Shown here: piece after piece, positions 16,269-23,499 of the stretch
How the letters are laid out: each line of letters opens with the position of its first letter
Numbering within the stretch: the stretch's first letter is position 1
Source: Candidatus Sumerlaeota bacterium
Lineage (GTDB): Bacteria; Sumerlaeota; Sumerlaeia; SLMS01
Reading direction: 5' to 3'
Assembly: GCA_007133495.1 (NCBI GenBank)
Contig: SLMS01000131.1
Location: 1-34,559, forward strand
DNA length: 34,559 nucleotides
Position numbers and translations under genes: made by a program
Notes under the pieces: model-generated
Told to the model about the DNA's origin: nothing
Databases searched by the model: none
What the model saw: only the letters and a program-made list of their open reading frames with translations

Positions 16269-17654
16269 TTAGCGCCAGTGGAATCCGGCGAAGCGCCACG
16301 GCCGGAACGCCCGCAGCACGTCCCGCGTCCGCCATGCACGCGTCTCGTACACCGGCCGCACGAAGCGCCACCCCTGCATCCGCAGCAGCGCCGACACCAC
16401 AAACAGCGTGTGGAAGCCCGTCCACTCGTAACCCAGCATCGTGAACTCAAACTGCCGGAACAACGCCAGCAGTGGGCCCGCCAGCATCCCCCCAACAAAA
16501 CCCGCCAGCCCCCCGAAAAGCCCGATCGCCGCAAGGTAAGCCGTCCGCTTGTCCCCCGGCGCCGTCGCCAACCCGAGGTTGAAAATCGCCACTGTCACCG
16601 CCGACCACGCCACACCGTCCACAAAACCGCTGATATAGATGAACGTCAGGTTCCCCGGTGTCGCCAGAATCCAGCAAAGCGGCAGCACCGTCGCCGCAAT
16701 CACCGACGTAATGATCAGCACCGCCTTGTTCCCCACCGCATCCGCCAGCCGGCCCCACAGCGGCCCCGCCACAAGCGTCGTCACCGCCGCAATCGAAGCC
16801 CAGATTGCTATCTGCGTGAACGACATCTCAAGGTGCTGCAGAAAATACGGATACACGAACACCGCCGCCAGCATGATCGACGGGTTCCAGTACACCACAA
16901 ACGTCAGGAACTTGCGGAAATTCGCATCCTGCAACGGCGTCATCACCGTCTCCCGCAGTCCCAGCTTCAGCGTCGCTTCTGCCGGATCGTAATGCAAAGT
17001 ATATAGACCAACCCCGATCAGCGCCAGCACCGTCGCCGTCGCCAGCACCGCCTGATAATTGATCGGCGCCCCCACCCAGTCCAGAAAAAGCCCTGCCGAG
17101 AGGTTCGCCACCAGCCCCACCACCGAAAGAATACCACCCCGCAGCCCGAAGTACCGCCCCCGGTGCGTCCCCGGAATCACGCCTCCCATCCATGAGGACC
17201 AGATAACCCCCGCCCCACCCTGGAAAAAGTGCGAAAAACCTACCAGCAGGATCAGGTACCATACCGCCTGTTCCTGCGGAATCCGCAGGAGCGGCAGCAG
17301 CGCCGGAAAAATCCACACCCCCCGGCCCACCGCCGCCAGGATCGTCGTCAGCAGCCGGCGTTGCGGATAAAGGCTCAGCAGCCATGCCGCCAGCGGTGCC
17401 GACGCCTGCGCAAGCATCGGAATGCTCGCCACCGCCGCCAGCTCCATCGGCCCCGCCCCGAGGTGAATCATAAACCCCGTGAGCACCGCCCCGGACGTCC
17501 ACACAAGGAACGTCTGCGTCAGCGTCCCTTCCATGATGGAAAGGCGCATCGTTTTCTTTACATCGTCGGAAATCGGCGGCGCCTCCGGAGGGACCTCCGG
17601 CTCGCGCGTTACCGACTCAAGGGCCTCCTCCGCCGCCTCGGCCAGCACACTCAT
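16269..17654 (-). CDS. Major-facilitator-superfamily transporter
   Basis: The 461-residue protein has about 12 hydrophobic segments in two halves, separated by a charged central loop (YDPAEATLKLGLRETVMTPLQDANFRKF), the usual MFS layout. A soluble acidic N-terminus of about 35 residues precedes the first helix. Motifs in the family's loops are visible as GTHRGRYFGLRG and GPLWGRLADAVGNK, the latter resembling the MFS signature GxLaDrxGxr. The ATG at 17654 is 3 nt past the stop of the N-formylglutamate amidohydrolase gene, so translation is likely coupled to the amidoligase genes upstream. That position makes it the best candidate exporter (or importer) for whatever those enzymes make. Substrate cannot be read from the sequence. 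Confidence 0.92.
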   Translation of the reverse strand: MSVLAEAAEEALESVTREPEVPPEAPPISDDVKKTMRLSIMEGTLTQTFLVWTSGAVLTGFMIHLGAGPMELAAVASIPMLAQASAPLAAWLLSLYPQRRLLTTILAAVGRGVWIFPALLPLLRIPQEQAVWYLILLVGFSHFFQGGAGVIWSSWMGGVIPGTHRGRYFGLRGGILSVVGLVANLSAGLFLDWVGAPINYQAVLATATVLALIGVGLYTLHYDPAEATLKLGLRETVMTPLQDANFRKFLTFVVYWNPSIMLAAVFVYPYFLQHLEMSFTQIAIWASIAAVTTLVAGPLWGRLADAVGNKAVLIITSVIAATVLPLCWILATPGNLTFIYISGFVDGVAWSAVTVAIFNLGLATAPGDKRTAYLAAIGLFGGLAGFVGGMLAGPLLALFRQFEFTMLGYEWTGFHTLFVVSALLRMQGWRFVRPVYETRAWRTRDVLRAFRPWRFAGFHWR

Positions 17655-17657
17655 CGC

Positions 17658-18401
17658 TCAGGCAGTCCGGACCTTTCCTGCCCGCCTTCTGCGGACTGCC
17701 GCCCGGCAGCGCAACAGCGCCTCCCCGGTCTCCTCGATAAGCCGGTCCCAGCGCTCCCGCCTCTCCATGTAAAGCCCCTGTGGCAACTCAAGGTTCACAC
17801 CCGCGTACGTGCCCGCAGTCAGCGCCCGCCGCATCGTCAGGATCAAGCCATCTCCGGTCCCCCGGTACGGATAATTGCTCCGCACCAGCCATTTCATCGG
17901 GCTCCTCCTGAGCCGCGCCCTCACCCGGTGGCAGAACTGCTTTTCCAGCCCGCTCGCCGGGTCGTACAGCAGCCCGATCTCCGCGCGCCGCACCACTCCG
18001 TTGAACACCGGCGTGAAACTGTGGATCGAAAGGTGCAACACCGGCCCACGGCCCGTCTCGATCAGCTTCTGCACCTGCTCCATGGTGCCCTGCCGGTAGG
18101 GCGTATAGTAACGCTCCAGTACCGTCTCGCGTTCCTCCTCCGAAAGCCGGCCCGAGAACTCCGAGAACAGCGTCGGGCTGCCCAGCGAGCGGTTCAGGTC
18201 CACCAGAAGCCGCGTCACCGTCGAAAAGTGCACCGGCACCCCGAACAGCCCGGCAAAATGCCGCGCAGCCGCAAGCGCTCCCGGATCCCAGCCCCGGTGC
18301 GTCTTTAGCACCTCCTCTGCACCGGCAAACAGCCCCGCGTACTCCGTCGGAACATCGTTTCCCCCATGCTCGCACGAAACGAAAACGCTACGAAACTCCA
18401 T
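17658..18401 (-). CDS. N-formylglutamate amidohydrolase-family hydrolase
   Basis: A 247-residue cytoplasmic protein with motifs of the zinc-dependent N-formylglutamate amidohydrolase family: SCEHGGNDVP (E11, H12), THRGWDPGA (H35, D39), VDLNRSLGSPTLFSEFSG (D68, N70, R71) and HLSIHSFTP (H127). In histidine catabolism such enzymes release formate from N-formylglutamate (HutG type), but no hut gene is present. Here the gene overlaps the GCS2-type ligase gene by 14 nt, so a role in trimming an amide made by the neighbouring ligases is more likely (inference from context). The ATG at 18401 is used because the EHGG motif lies only ten residues in, as in homologues; longer in-frame sequence upstream lies inside the ligase gene. 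Confidence 0.9.
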   Translation of the reverse strand: MEFRSVFVSCEHGGNDVPTEYAGLFAGAEEVLKTHRGWDPGALAAARHFAGLFGVPVHFSTVTRLLVDLNRSLGSPTLFSEFSGRLSEEERETVLERYYTPYRQGTMEQVQKLIETGRGPVLHLSIHSFTPVFNGVVRRAEIGLLYDPASGLEKQFCHRVRARLRRSPMKWLVRSNYPYRGTGDGLILTMRRALTAGTYAGVNLELPQGLYMERRERWDRLIEETGEALLRCRAAVRRRRAGKVRTA

Positions 18402-19620
18402 CGAACAACCGTCCCTCCTCAAGGCAGTCGCAAAGTTCTCCATACACGGCCCGCAGCCGCCTCCCGTCCGGCGAGCGGCCCAACCGGCGCAGCAACCGCG
18501 CAGCCAGCGTCCCCCGCGCACCCAGCGTCCGCACGAACGCATTCTCCTGCCCCGTGCGCGAGAACAGGTCCTGCCACAACTCACCGCACGAGCACCCCGG
18601 CCGCAATCCGCTTCCGAGCAAAGCGAGGTACTCCCCGTCAGTCACCCGCGCCTCCCCGCCACAGCCGATCGCCTCTATCAGCAAATCCCGCAGCGGCTCC
18701 ACCGCCGCCCCGGCCTGATCCGCCCACGGGCTCCATCGCTCCTCCACAAGCCCCCGCACCACCGCAACCATCGCCTCCACAACGGCAAGGTCCGCCGCGG
18801 GGCACTCCTGTATATCCAACAGCCGCACCTCGATTGAACCGCGCCCAAAACGTGCGATCGCACCGCGGCTGTTCACGAACTCCTCCCCCACAAGTACCCC
18901 CTCCGGGTCGAGCGGCCCCAGCGCCTCCCAGATCGGCCCGTTGATGACCCGCCCATAGTCCTTCTCCGTATAGACAGGCTCCGGAATCACGTCCCCCGTG
19001 ATGACCGGCACCCGCCGCTGGTTGTGGCGGTAGTAGTCCAGCCGCGTGTCCACAAGCCCCGTCACCCGCCCTCCCGCCACAGGGGAGCTTCCCGCCAGCG
19101 CCGGCAGCAAAGGCAGCACCAGCCGCACCGCCGCGTGCAGCCGGCCGAACTCCGCATCACCGCAGAACGGCAGGTTCACATGCGTGCTCTGCACGTTCGA
19201 CCACCCATGACCCTGGCAGCCAAAAATCCAGTCGTACGCCTCGTACACCGCATTGTATTCGTGCGGCCAAAGGCGCGTCTCCCGCACCGGGTCCATCCAC
19301 GGATGCATGGCCCCCGGCATCAGCCGGCATCCCATTGGCCCCAGCAGCCGGTTCGCCTCCCGCACGCACTTCTGGAAGCCTTCCGCCAACCCGCCGAGCC
19401 CTGCCGCAGGCCCGTTCGTCTTGAACTCCACAACGTGCAGCACCAGCTCGTTCGACCAGGCGAACTCCCCCCGCTCGAACTCGGAGACCGTCCGCCCGCA
19501 CGCAGCCTCGATCAGCCGGTCCGTCAGCGGTGCCACGTTCAGCGAATCCGCCTCTACAATTGCATACTCCAATTCCACCCCGAAGCCCTGGAAAAGGTGC
19601 AGCCGCGCCACCGTGCTCAC
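18388..19620 (-). CDS. GCS2-type carboxylate-amine ligase (glutamate-cysteine ligase family)
   Basis: The 410-residue protein belongs to the glutamate-cysteine ligase 2 group, which activates a carboxylate with ATP and joins it to an amine. Near the N-terminus is FGVELEY (E16, E18), the metal-binding GxExE-type motif. The core has WSNVQSTHVNLPF (H147), INGPIWEALGPLDPEGVLVGEEF and ARFGRGSIEVRLLDIQECP. There is no sign of the plant-type or GshA-type architecture, so glutathione synthesis is only one option. The start is a GTG at 19620 whose GTGA overlaps the stop of the ATP-grasp gene, a classic translational-coupling arrangement. The 3' end overlaps the N-formylglutamate amidohydrolase gene by 14 nt. 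Natural substrates are unknown. Confidence 0.9.
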   Translation of the reverse strand: MSTVARLHLFQGFGVELEYAIVEADSLNVAPLTDRLIEAACGRTVSEFERGEFAWSNELVLHVVEFKTNGPAAGLGGLAEGFQKCVREANRLLGPMGCRLMPGAMHPWMDPVRETRLWPHEYNAVYEAYDWIFGCQGHGWSNVQSTHVNLPFCGDAEFGRLHAAVRLVLPLLPALAGSSPVAGGRVTGLVDTRLDYYRHNQRRVPVITGDVIPEPVYTEKDYGRVINGPIWEALGPLDPEGVLVGEEFVNSRGAIARFGRGSIEVRLLDIQECPAADLAVVEAMVAVVRGLVEERWSPWADQAGAAVEPLRDLLIEAIGCGGEARVTDGEYLALLGSGLRPGCSCGELWQDLFSRTGQENAFVRTLGARGTLAARLLRRLGRSPDGRRLRAVYGELCDCLEEGRLFDGVS

Positions 19621-21092
19621 TGGCGCCCTCCCCGCTTCTTCCTCTCCTCGATCCGCGCAAGGAAAACCTCCATCACCTTCTGATAGAGGCCGTCCTTCAG
19701 CAGGCCGTCCTCGAACCCCGCGTCCAGGCTCGGATTGTCGTTAATTTCGATAATATACACCTTGCCCCCCGTCTGCTTCAGATCGACGCCGTACAGCCCG
19801 TCTCCGATAAGGTTAGCCGCCTTCAGCGCGGTATGCACCACCTGCGGAGGAGCCTGCTCCAGCGCCACCTGGTCCACTTCGCCGTACTGTGTCCGGCCCC
19901 GCCCGTCTGTATGCTGAATCTTCCATTGTCGCGGCGCCATGTGGTACTTGCAGACATAGAGCGGCTTCCGGTCCAGTATGCCCACACGCCAGTCGTACTC
20001 CGTCGGCAGAAACTCCTGCGCGATGGCCAGCTCGGACCGCGCGAAGAGCTGCTCCAGCGCACGCCCCATCTCCTCGCGCCCTTCCGCCTTGAAAACGCCC
20101 TGCGAAAATGAACTGTCCGGCTGCTTCAGAATGCACGGAAAGCCGATTTCCCTCTCGATCTCCTCTGTATTGTTGCGGTGCACGATCAACGTCCGTGGCA
20201 TGGCGATACCGTGCCGCGCCAGCAACTCCGCAAGGAATACCTTGTTCGTGCACAGCAAAATCGAATCCGGATCGTCAATCACCACAAGCCCCTCTGCCGC
20301 CGCCCGTTGCGCGAAGCGATACGTGTGGTGATGCACGTTCGTCGTCTCGCGTATGAACAGCGCATCGAACTCTGCCAGCCGGCCGTAATCCTCCCGCCCG
20401 ATCGTCTCCACGTAGAAACCGAGCTTCTCCGCTGCGCGCTGAAACTTCCGCAGCGCCTTCTCGTTCGACGGCGGGTACTTCTCCGCCGGATTGCACAAAA
20501 TCGCAAGATCGTACCGCGTCACCGGCCGGCGGGGGCTCCGGTGGCGGCCCTTCTCGAAAAACTCCGCCGCGAAAAAAATCACACTCGGCCAGTGCTCGTC
20601 CGGAATATCGCTCACCGCCACCGGCCTCAGGCTTTGCAGCAACCACTTTCCCCCCGGCGTCCGCACCATTTTCGCCCGCAGCAGCGGAGCCGGAAACTGC
20701 CGGAAAAGGCTCATGCTCAGCCGGTCGTAATGCTTCGCCACGTTCTTCCCGAAATAGATACTCAACGTGAACTTGTTCGTCTGGATATGCGAAAGGCTCT
20801 TCTGGATCAGGTCGTCCAGCTCCTGCGACCAGAAGCGCAGCATCGTCAGCGACTTCATGTCCTGGATCGACGACACGCTCGGCAACGGCCGGTGGCCCCG
20901 CGCCGTCGCCAACAGCGACACGTAATAACCAAGACTCTGGTACTGATACGAACGGCAGAGATTCTGCACCCGCACGCCCCGCCGCCGCCCGTACCGCGGA
21001 TCGGTCAGGTAATGACGCGCCGGTACGATCTCCACACCCGGAATCTCCTCCGGCCAATCCTTCGGGCTATCGACGACGAACAGAATGTCCAT
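19617..21092 (-). CDS. RimK-like ATP-grasp amidoligase with RLAN N-terminal domain
   Basis: A 491-residue protein in two parts. Residues 1 to about 160 match the RLAN domain (RimK-like ATP-grasp N-terminal), recognisable from VVDSPKDWPEEIPGV, ARHYLTDPRY and SYQYQSLGYYVSLLA. Residues about 240-480 are an ATP-grasp ligase: TNKVFLAELLARHGIAMPRT, ILKQPDSSFSQGV (K323), IAQEFLPTEYDWRVG (E360, hinge), YGVDLK (D437) and the metal-binding IIEINDNPSLDAG (E449, N451, N453). ATP-grasp enzymes of the RimK group form amide or isopeptide bonds through an acyl phosphate, often adding glutamate. RLAN proteins are repeatedly found beside GCS2 ligases, N-formylglutamate amidohydrolases and papain-fold peptidases, exactly as here. 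The start at 21092 overlaps the peptidase gene by 26 nt. The reaction product is not known. Confidence 0.93.
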   Translation of the reverse strand: MDILFVVDSPKDWPEEIPGVEIVPARHYLTDPRYGRRRGVRVQNLCRSYQYQSLGYYVSLLATARGHRPLPSVSSIQDMKSLTMLRFWSQELDDLIQKSLSHIQTNKFTLSIYFGKNVAKHYDRLSMSLFRQFPAPLLRAKMVRTPGGKWLLQSLRPVAVSDIPDEHWPSVIFFAAEFFEKGRHRSPRRPVTRYDLAILCNPAEKYPPSNEKALRKFQRAAEKLGFYVETIGREDYGRLAEFDALFIRETTNVHHHTYRFAQRAAAEGLVVIDDPDSILLCTNKVFLAELLARHGIAMPRTLIVHRNNTEEIEREIGFPCILKQPDSSFSQGVFKAEGREEMGRALEQLFARSELAIAQEFLPTEYDWRVGILDRKPLYVCKYHMAPRQWKIQHTDGRGRTQYGEVDQVALEQAPPQVVHTALKAANLIGDGLYGVDLKQTGGKVYIIEINDNPSLDAGFEDGLLKDGLYQKVMEVFLARIEERKKRGGRQ

Positions 21093-21912
21093 TAATTCTT
21101 CCCGCCTGGCGTGGGGTGCCCGGCTCTACTACCAGCAGGTTCGCATCATAAGTCAGAATCCCAAGCAGGATCGAGGTAATGACCCGCTCGATCGGCAGCT
21201 CGTAAATACGGTCCTCCCCGATCGGGTTCGGCGTCAGCGGGTCCGCCACCAGCACCGTCCGCTCAGTCTTGTTGTACCCGCACAGCACCACAAAATGCCC
21301 CTGAGGCTCGCCCCGCAGGTCGTCCGGGCTTGAGTCCGGCAGCTCCCGCGCTTCCTGGTATAGATACGTCGAACTCAGTCCTGTCAGGATCGGGACCGAC
21401 TGCTTCAGGAAGCGCCGGATCAGCCGCGCCGTCAGCTCCTCGAAGTAAATCCGCCCCCCCGCCTCCAGAAACTCAAGGTACGCCTTCGTCGCCCGCTGCA
21501 GCCGCTTGTTACCCTTCTTGTGTTCCGCCTGCGCCCGCAGCCGCTCCCCCAGCTCCTTCCTGCCACCGGGAAACCACGTCGGGTCGAACACCTCAAGGTT
21601 GTACGTATAGATACGCGCCCGATAACCCCGCCCCAGCGCATGGTTCCCCAACAGAACCGCCAGCGTGCCCCCGCCCTCCAGCATCGCCGTCTGCGCCATC
21701 ACCTCCTCCAGCTCCACCGCATCCCCATGGTAGCGGTACACCGCATGAAGGCACGTTGGCCCGCATGCCGTATCGTTTGGCTGGGCCTGAATTTCAAACT
21801 GAAGACGCGTTTCCAAGGAGGGTCTCCGCCGGGCGTGCAGACGCGAAAAACGTCTTCCTCCCTTCCGTGCCGGTTCAAGGCCATTCAGCACACAGCCCAG
21901 TCCAATCGCCAT
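21067..21912 (-). CDS. C39-type papain-fold cysteine peptidase of the amidoligase cluster
   Basis: The product is 281 residues from the ATG at 21912. Catalytic residues of a C39/papain-like peptidase are visible: Cys50 in QPNDTACGPTCLHAVYRYHG, His206 in GEPQGHFVVLCGY and Asp224 in VLVADPLTP. Other blocks are LEGGGTLAVLLGNHALGRGY and IYTYNLEVFDPTWF. Bacteriocin-processing C39 domains are fused to ABC exporters; this one is free-standing, and no ABC transporter gene is nearby. It is the first gene of the amidoligase unit and overlaps the ATP-grasp gene by 26 nt, so it may cleave the ligase product, a tagged protein, or act as a transpeptidase (inference). A GTG at 21993 would add 27 residues and a hydrophobic anchor, but the ATG at 21912 has a well-spaced GAGG and leaves room for a promoter. 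Confidence 0.85.
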   Translation of the reverse strand: MAIGLGCVLNGLEPARKGGRRFSRLHARRRPSLETRLQFEIQAQPNDTACGPTCLHAVYRYHGDAVELEEVMAQTAMLEGGGTLAVLLGNHALGRGYRARIYTYNLEVFDPTWFPGGRKELGERLRAQAEHKKGNKRLQRATKAYLEFLEAGGRIYFEELTARLIRRFLKQSVPILTGLSSTYLYQEARELPDSSPDDLRGEPQGHFVVLCGYNKTERTVLVADPLTPNPIGEDRIYELPIERVITSILLGILTYDANLLVVEPGTPRQAGRINGHSVRRR

Positions 21913-22041
21913 CAGGAAAAACCTCAGGCCGGCAAACCCTCTCCTTGCCCTCCGCCGCCCCCTCAACTCCCCTGACCCTTCGGACCCGTTCACCCCTTCG
22001 GAAACACACCGAAACTCCCAGGATCACCACTCCACCCCGAC
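21913..22041. promoter_or_regulatory. Divergent intergenic region between the peptidase and receiver-PATAN genes
   Basis: If the peptidase starts at 21912, this 129-nt gap separates two divergent genes and must carry both promoters. It is C-rich on the plus strand. I find no convincing -35/-10 elements or inverted repeats. On the minus strand a GAGG lies 9 nt before the peptidase ATG. The call rests on gene arrangement only. Confidence 0.3.
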
Positions 22042-22953
22042 ATGGCCGAACCCCACAATCAGGAAAAAATCCCCCTCCTGCTCGCCCTCGGCAAGCCCGA
22101 CGAAGCGGCCCTTTTGGAACAGCACCTCCTCAAGAGGTTCGGAGGCGCCTTGGAAATCTACCGCGCCCCCTCCGGCTTCGACGCCATGTCCCTGGCCATG
22201 AATCAGCCCCGCGCCGTCCTCCTCGATCAGCGCCTCCCCGACGTCCTTGGCCTCGACATGATCGAGCCCGTCCGCGAGCAGATCGGAAACGACAACTACA
22301 TCATCTTTGTCGGCGGCACCGGCAAGGCAGGCATACGCCCCGGCATGAGGGACGAAGCACTCCGCCGCGGCGCAAACGCCCTCTTCGACCGGCCCGTCAA
22401 GATCGACATACTCCTCGATACCCTCCACAAACTACTCTACCCAAAGCCCCCCGAGCACCCCCACCTCCACGGCCTCGAACTCATCGACCTCATACAGGCC
22501 TACCACAACAAGCGCGTGGACCGCACCATCCGCATCTTCGGCTCCGCAAACCGCGTCGGCTCGATCTACATGCTCGCCGGCGAGGTCACCCACATCGAGT
22601 GCGGCCCCGAACTCGGCTTCACGGCCATGCTCGACCTCATGTCATGGACGCAGGGCGTCATCGAAGTGTACGACGCCTGCCTCTCCGCAGAGCGCACCAA
22701 CAAGCTCCCCACCCAGAGCCTCATCCTCGACGCCGCACGCGCCATCGACGAAGGCAGCCAAGGCGGCATCACCGCAGAGCACGACCCCACCGGCCAGCTC
22801 TTCGGCGAGGACATCCACGACGAGGAACTCTCCTTCGAGGCCCTCGACGCAGAAGAAGACTCCGGGGAGCACAGCCAACCGCCCCCCCAACACCAGGAAG
22901 ACGATCCGCTCGACTTTGGATTTCTCGACGAGGAGGAACAGCCCGGACGTTGA
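22042..22953 (+). CDS. Receiver-like domain plus PATAN (DUF4388) domain protein
   Basis: The 303-residue protein starts with a response-regulator receiver fold (about 10-132). A PATAN/DUF4388 domain follows at about 141-212 (LHGLELIDLIQAYHNKRVDRTIRI, GSIYMLAGEVTHIECG, FTAMLDLMSWTQGVIEVY). The last 80 residues are acidic and probably disordered (EDDPLDFGFLDEEEQ at the end). The receiver keeps the phospho-acceptor position (D62 in VLLDQRLPD). It lacks the acidic pair after strand 1 (LALGKPDE instead), and the conserved Lys of the K-P pair is Arg117. It may therefore be a pseudo-receiver that does not bind magnesium normally. PATAN proteins are linked to motility and surface regulation in several phyla. 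It is divergent from the amidoligase unit, which it might control, though it has no DNA-binding domain. Confidence 0.85.
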   Translation: MAEPHNQEKIPLLLALGKPDEAALLEQHLLKRFGGALEIYRAPSGFDAMSLAMNQPRAVLLDQRLPDVLGLDMIEPVREQIGNDNYIIFVGGTGKAGIRPGMRDEALRRGANALFDRPVKIDILLDTLHKLLYPKPPEHPHLHGLELIDLIQAYHNKRVDRTIRIFGSANRVGSIYMLAGEVTHIECGPELGFTAMLDLMSWTQGVIEVYDACLSAERTNKLPTQSLILDAARAIDEGSQGGITAEHDPTGQLFGEDIHDEELSFEALDAEEDSGEHSQPPPQHQEDDPLDFGFLDEEEQPGR

Positions 22954-22959
22954 GGCCCC

Positions 22960-23373
22960 TCAGGCCGCCGCGCTCTCAGGCTCCTCCAGTTTCAGCACCG
23001 GATGCGTGCTCCGGCATGGCGCAGGGTGCGCCACCTCCGGCTCCTCCAGCAGCGGACGGAAAAGCGACCCGAGCGCTTCCATCAACGCGCCCAACCGTAA
23101 TCCCTCGAAAGTCTCCGGGTAATTTTCCAAATAACCACGCGCAGAACGCCACAGCTTCCGCGCTCCGGAGCGGTTACCCCGCTCCCAGTGAAGCAGTGCC
23201 ACCGCCGCCTGAATAAGTCCCTTGTAGAAATTCTTGAACGGAGGCACCTCCACCACCCACAGGTCCTCCAGCACCTCGTGCGCCTCGAAGTAATCCCGTT
23301 CGTTAAACAAGTGTATGAAGTTACGGTACTCCGCAGGCCAATCGACTCTTTCCATTCGGGGGCAAGACTCCAT
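22960..23373 (-). CDS. DUF309 family protein
   Basis: A 137-residue soluble, mostly helical protein carrying the DUF309 signature: FNERDYFEAHEVLEDLW, then FKNFYKGLIQAAVALLHWERGN and SGARKLWRSARGYLENYP. The family is widespread and has no established function; conserved Glu and His residues in YFEAHEVLE suggest a metal or active site (inference). Two ATG codons are possible, at 23373 and 23355; the first gives four more polar residues before the core and is used here. It is convergent with the receiver-PATAN gene, 6 nt away, and divergent from the DUF368 gene across a region rich in inverted repeats. The C-terminal 30 residues are variable and Pro/Glu-rich. Confidence 0.88.
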   Translation of the reverse strand: MESCPRMERVDWPAEYRNFIHLFNERDYFEAHEVLEDLWVVEVPPFKNFYKGLIQAAVALLHWERGNRSGARKLWRSARGYLENYPETFEGLRLGALMEALGSLFRPLLEEPEVAHPAPCRSTHPVLKLEEPESAAA

Positions 23374-23390
23374 TGCGCAAGGTTTATTGC

Positions 23391-23451
23391 TTGACGAGCC
23401 TGGGTGCCGTCAACGCAACGGCCCTTTCCGTTGACCGCCCGGGCCGTTGCC
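23391..23451. promoter_or_regulatory. Cluster of CCGTTGAC-like half-sites between divergent DUF309 and DUF368 genes
   Basis: Five related words lie within 61 bp: TTGACG (23391-23396), GTCAACG (23409-23415), CAACGG (23416-23421), CCGTTGAC (23428-23435) and CCGTTGCC (23444-23451). The second and fourth form a perfect 7-bp inverted repeat, and the third with the fourth forms a 6-bp stem with a 6-nt loop. The last two are direct repeats 16 bp apart. This fits an operator with several half-sites in a divergent promoter region. No regulator can be assigned. Confidence 0.4.
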
Positions 23452-23499
23452 GCCACACAGCACAGCCCATGCCCGGACAACGCCCGCCAAGGTAGCCAG

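Noticed and set aside
21067-21912. C39 peptidase considered as part of a bacteriocin leader-cleaving exporter
   Set aside because: There is no ABC transporter domain or gene and no double-glycine precursor gene nearby. The overlaps with ligase genes point to the amidoligase cluster instead.
21330-23216. A plus-strand frame running through the peptidase gene, the receiver-PATAN gene and into the DUF309 gene
   Set aside because: It reads the receiver-PATAN gene out of frame and the other two genes on the antisense strand. The translation is a Pro/Arg/Ser-rich mixture.
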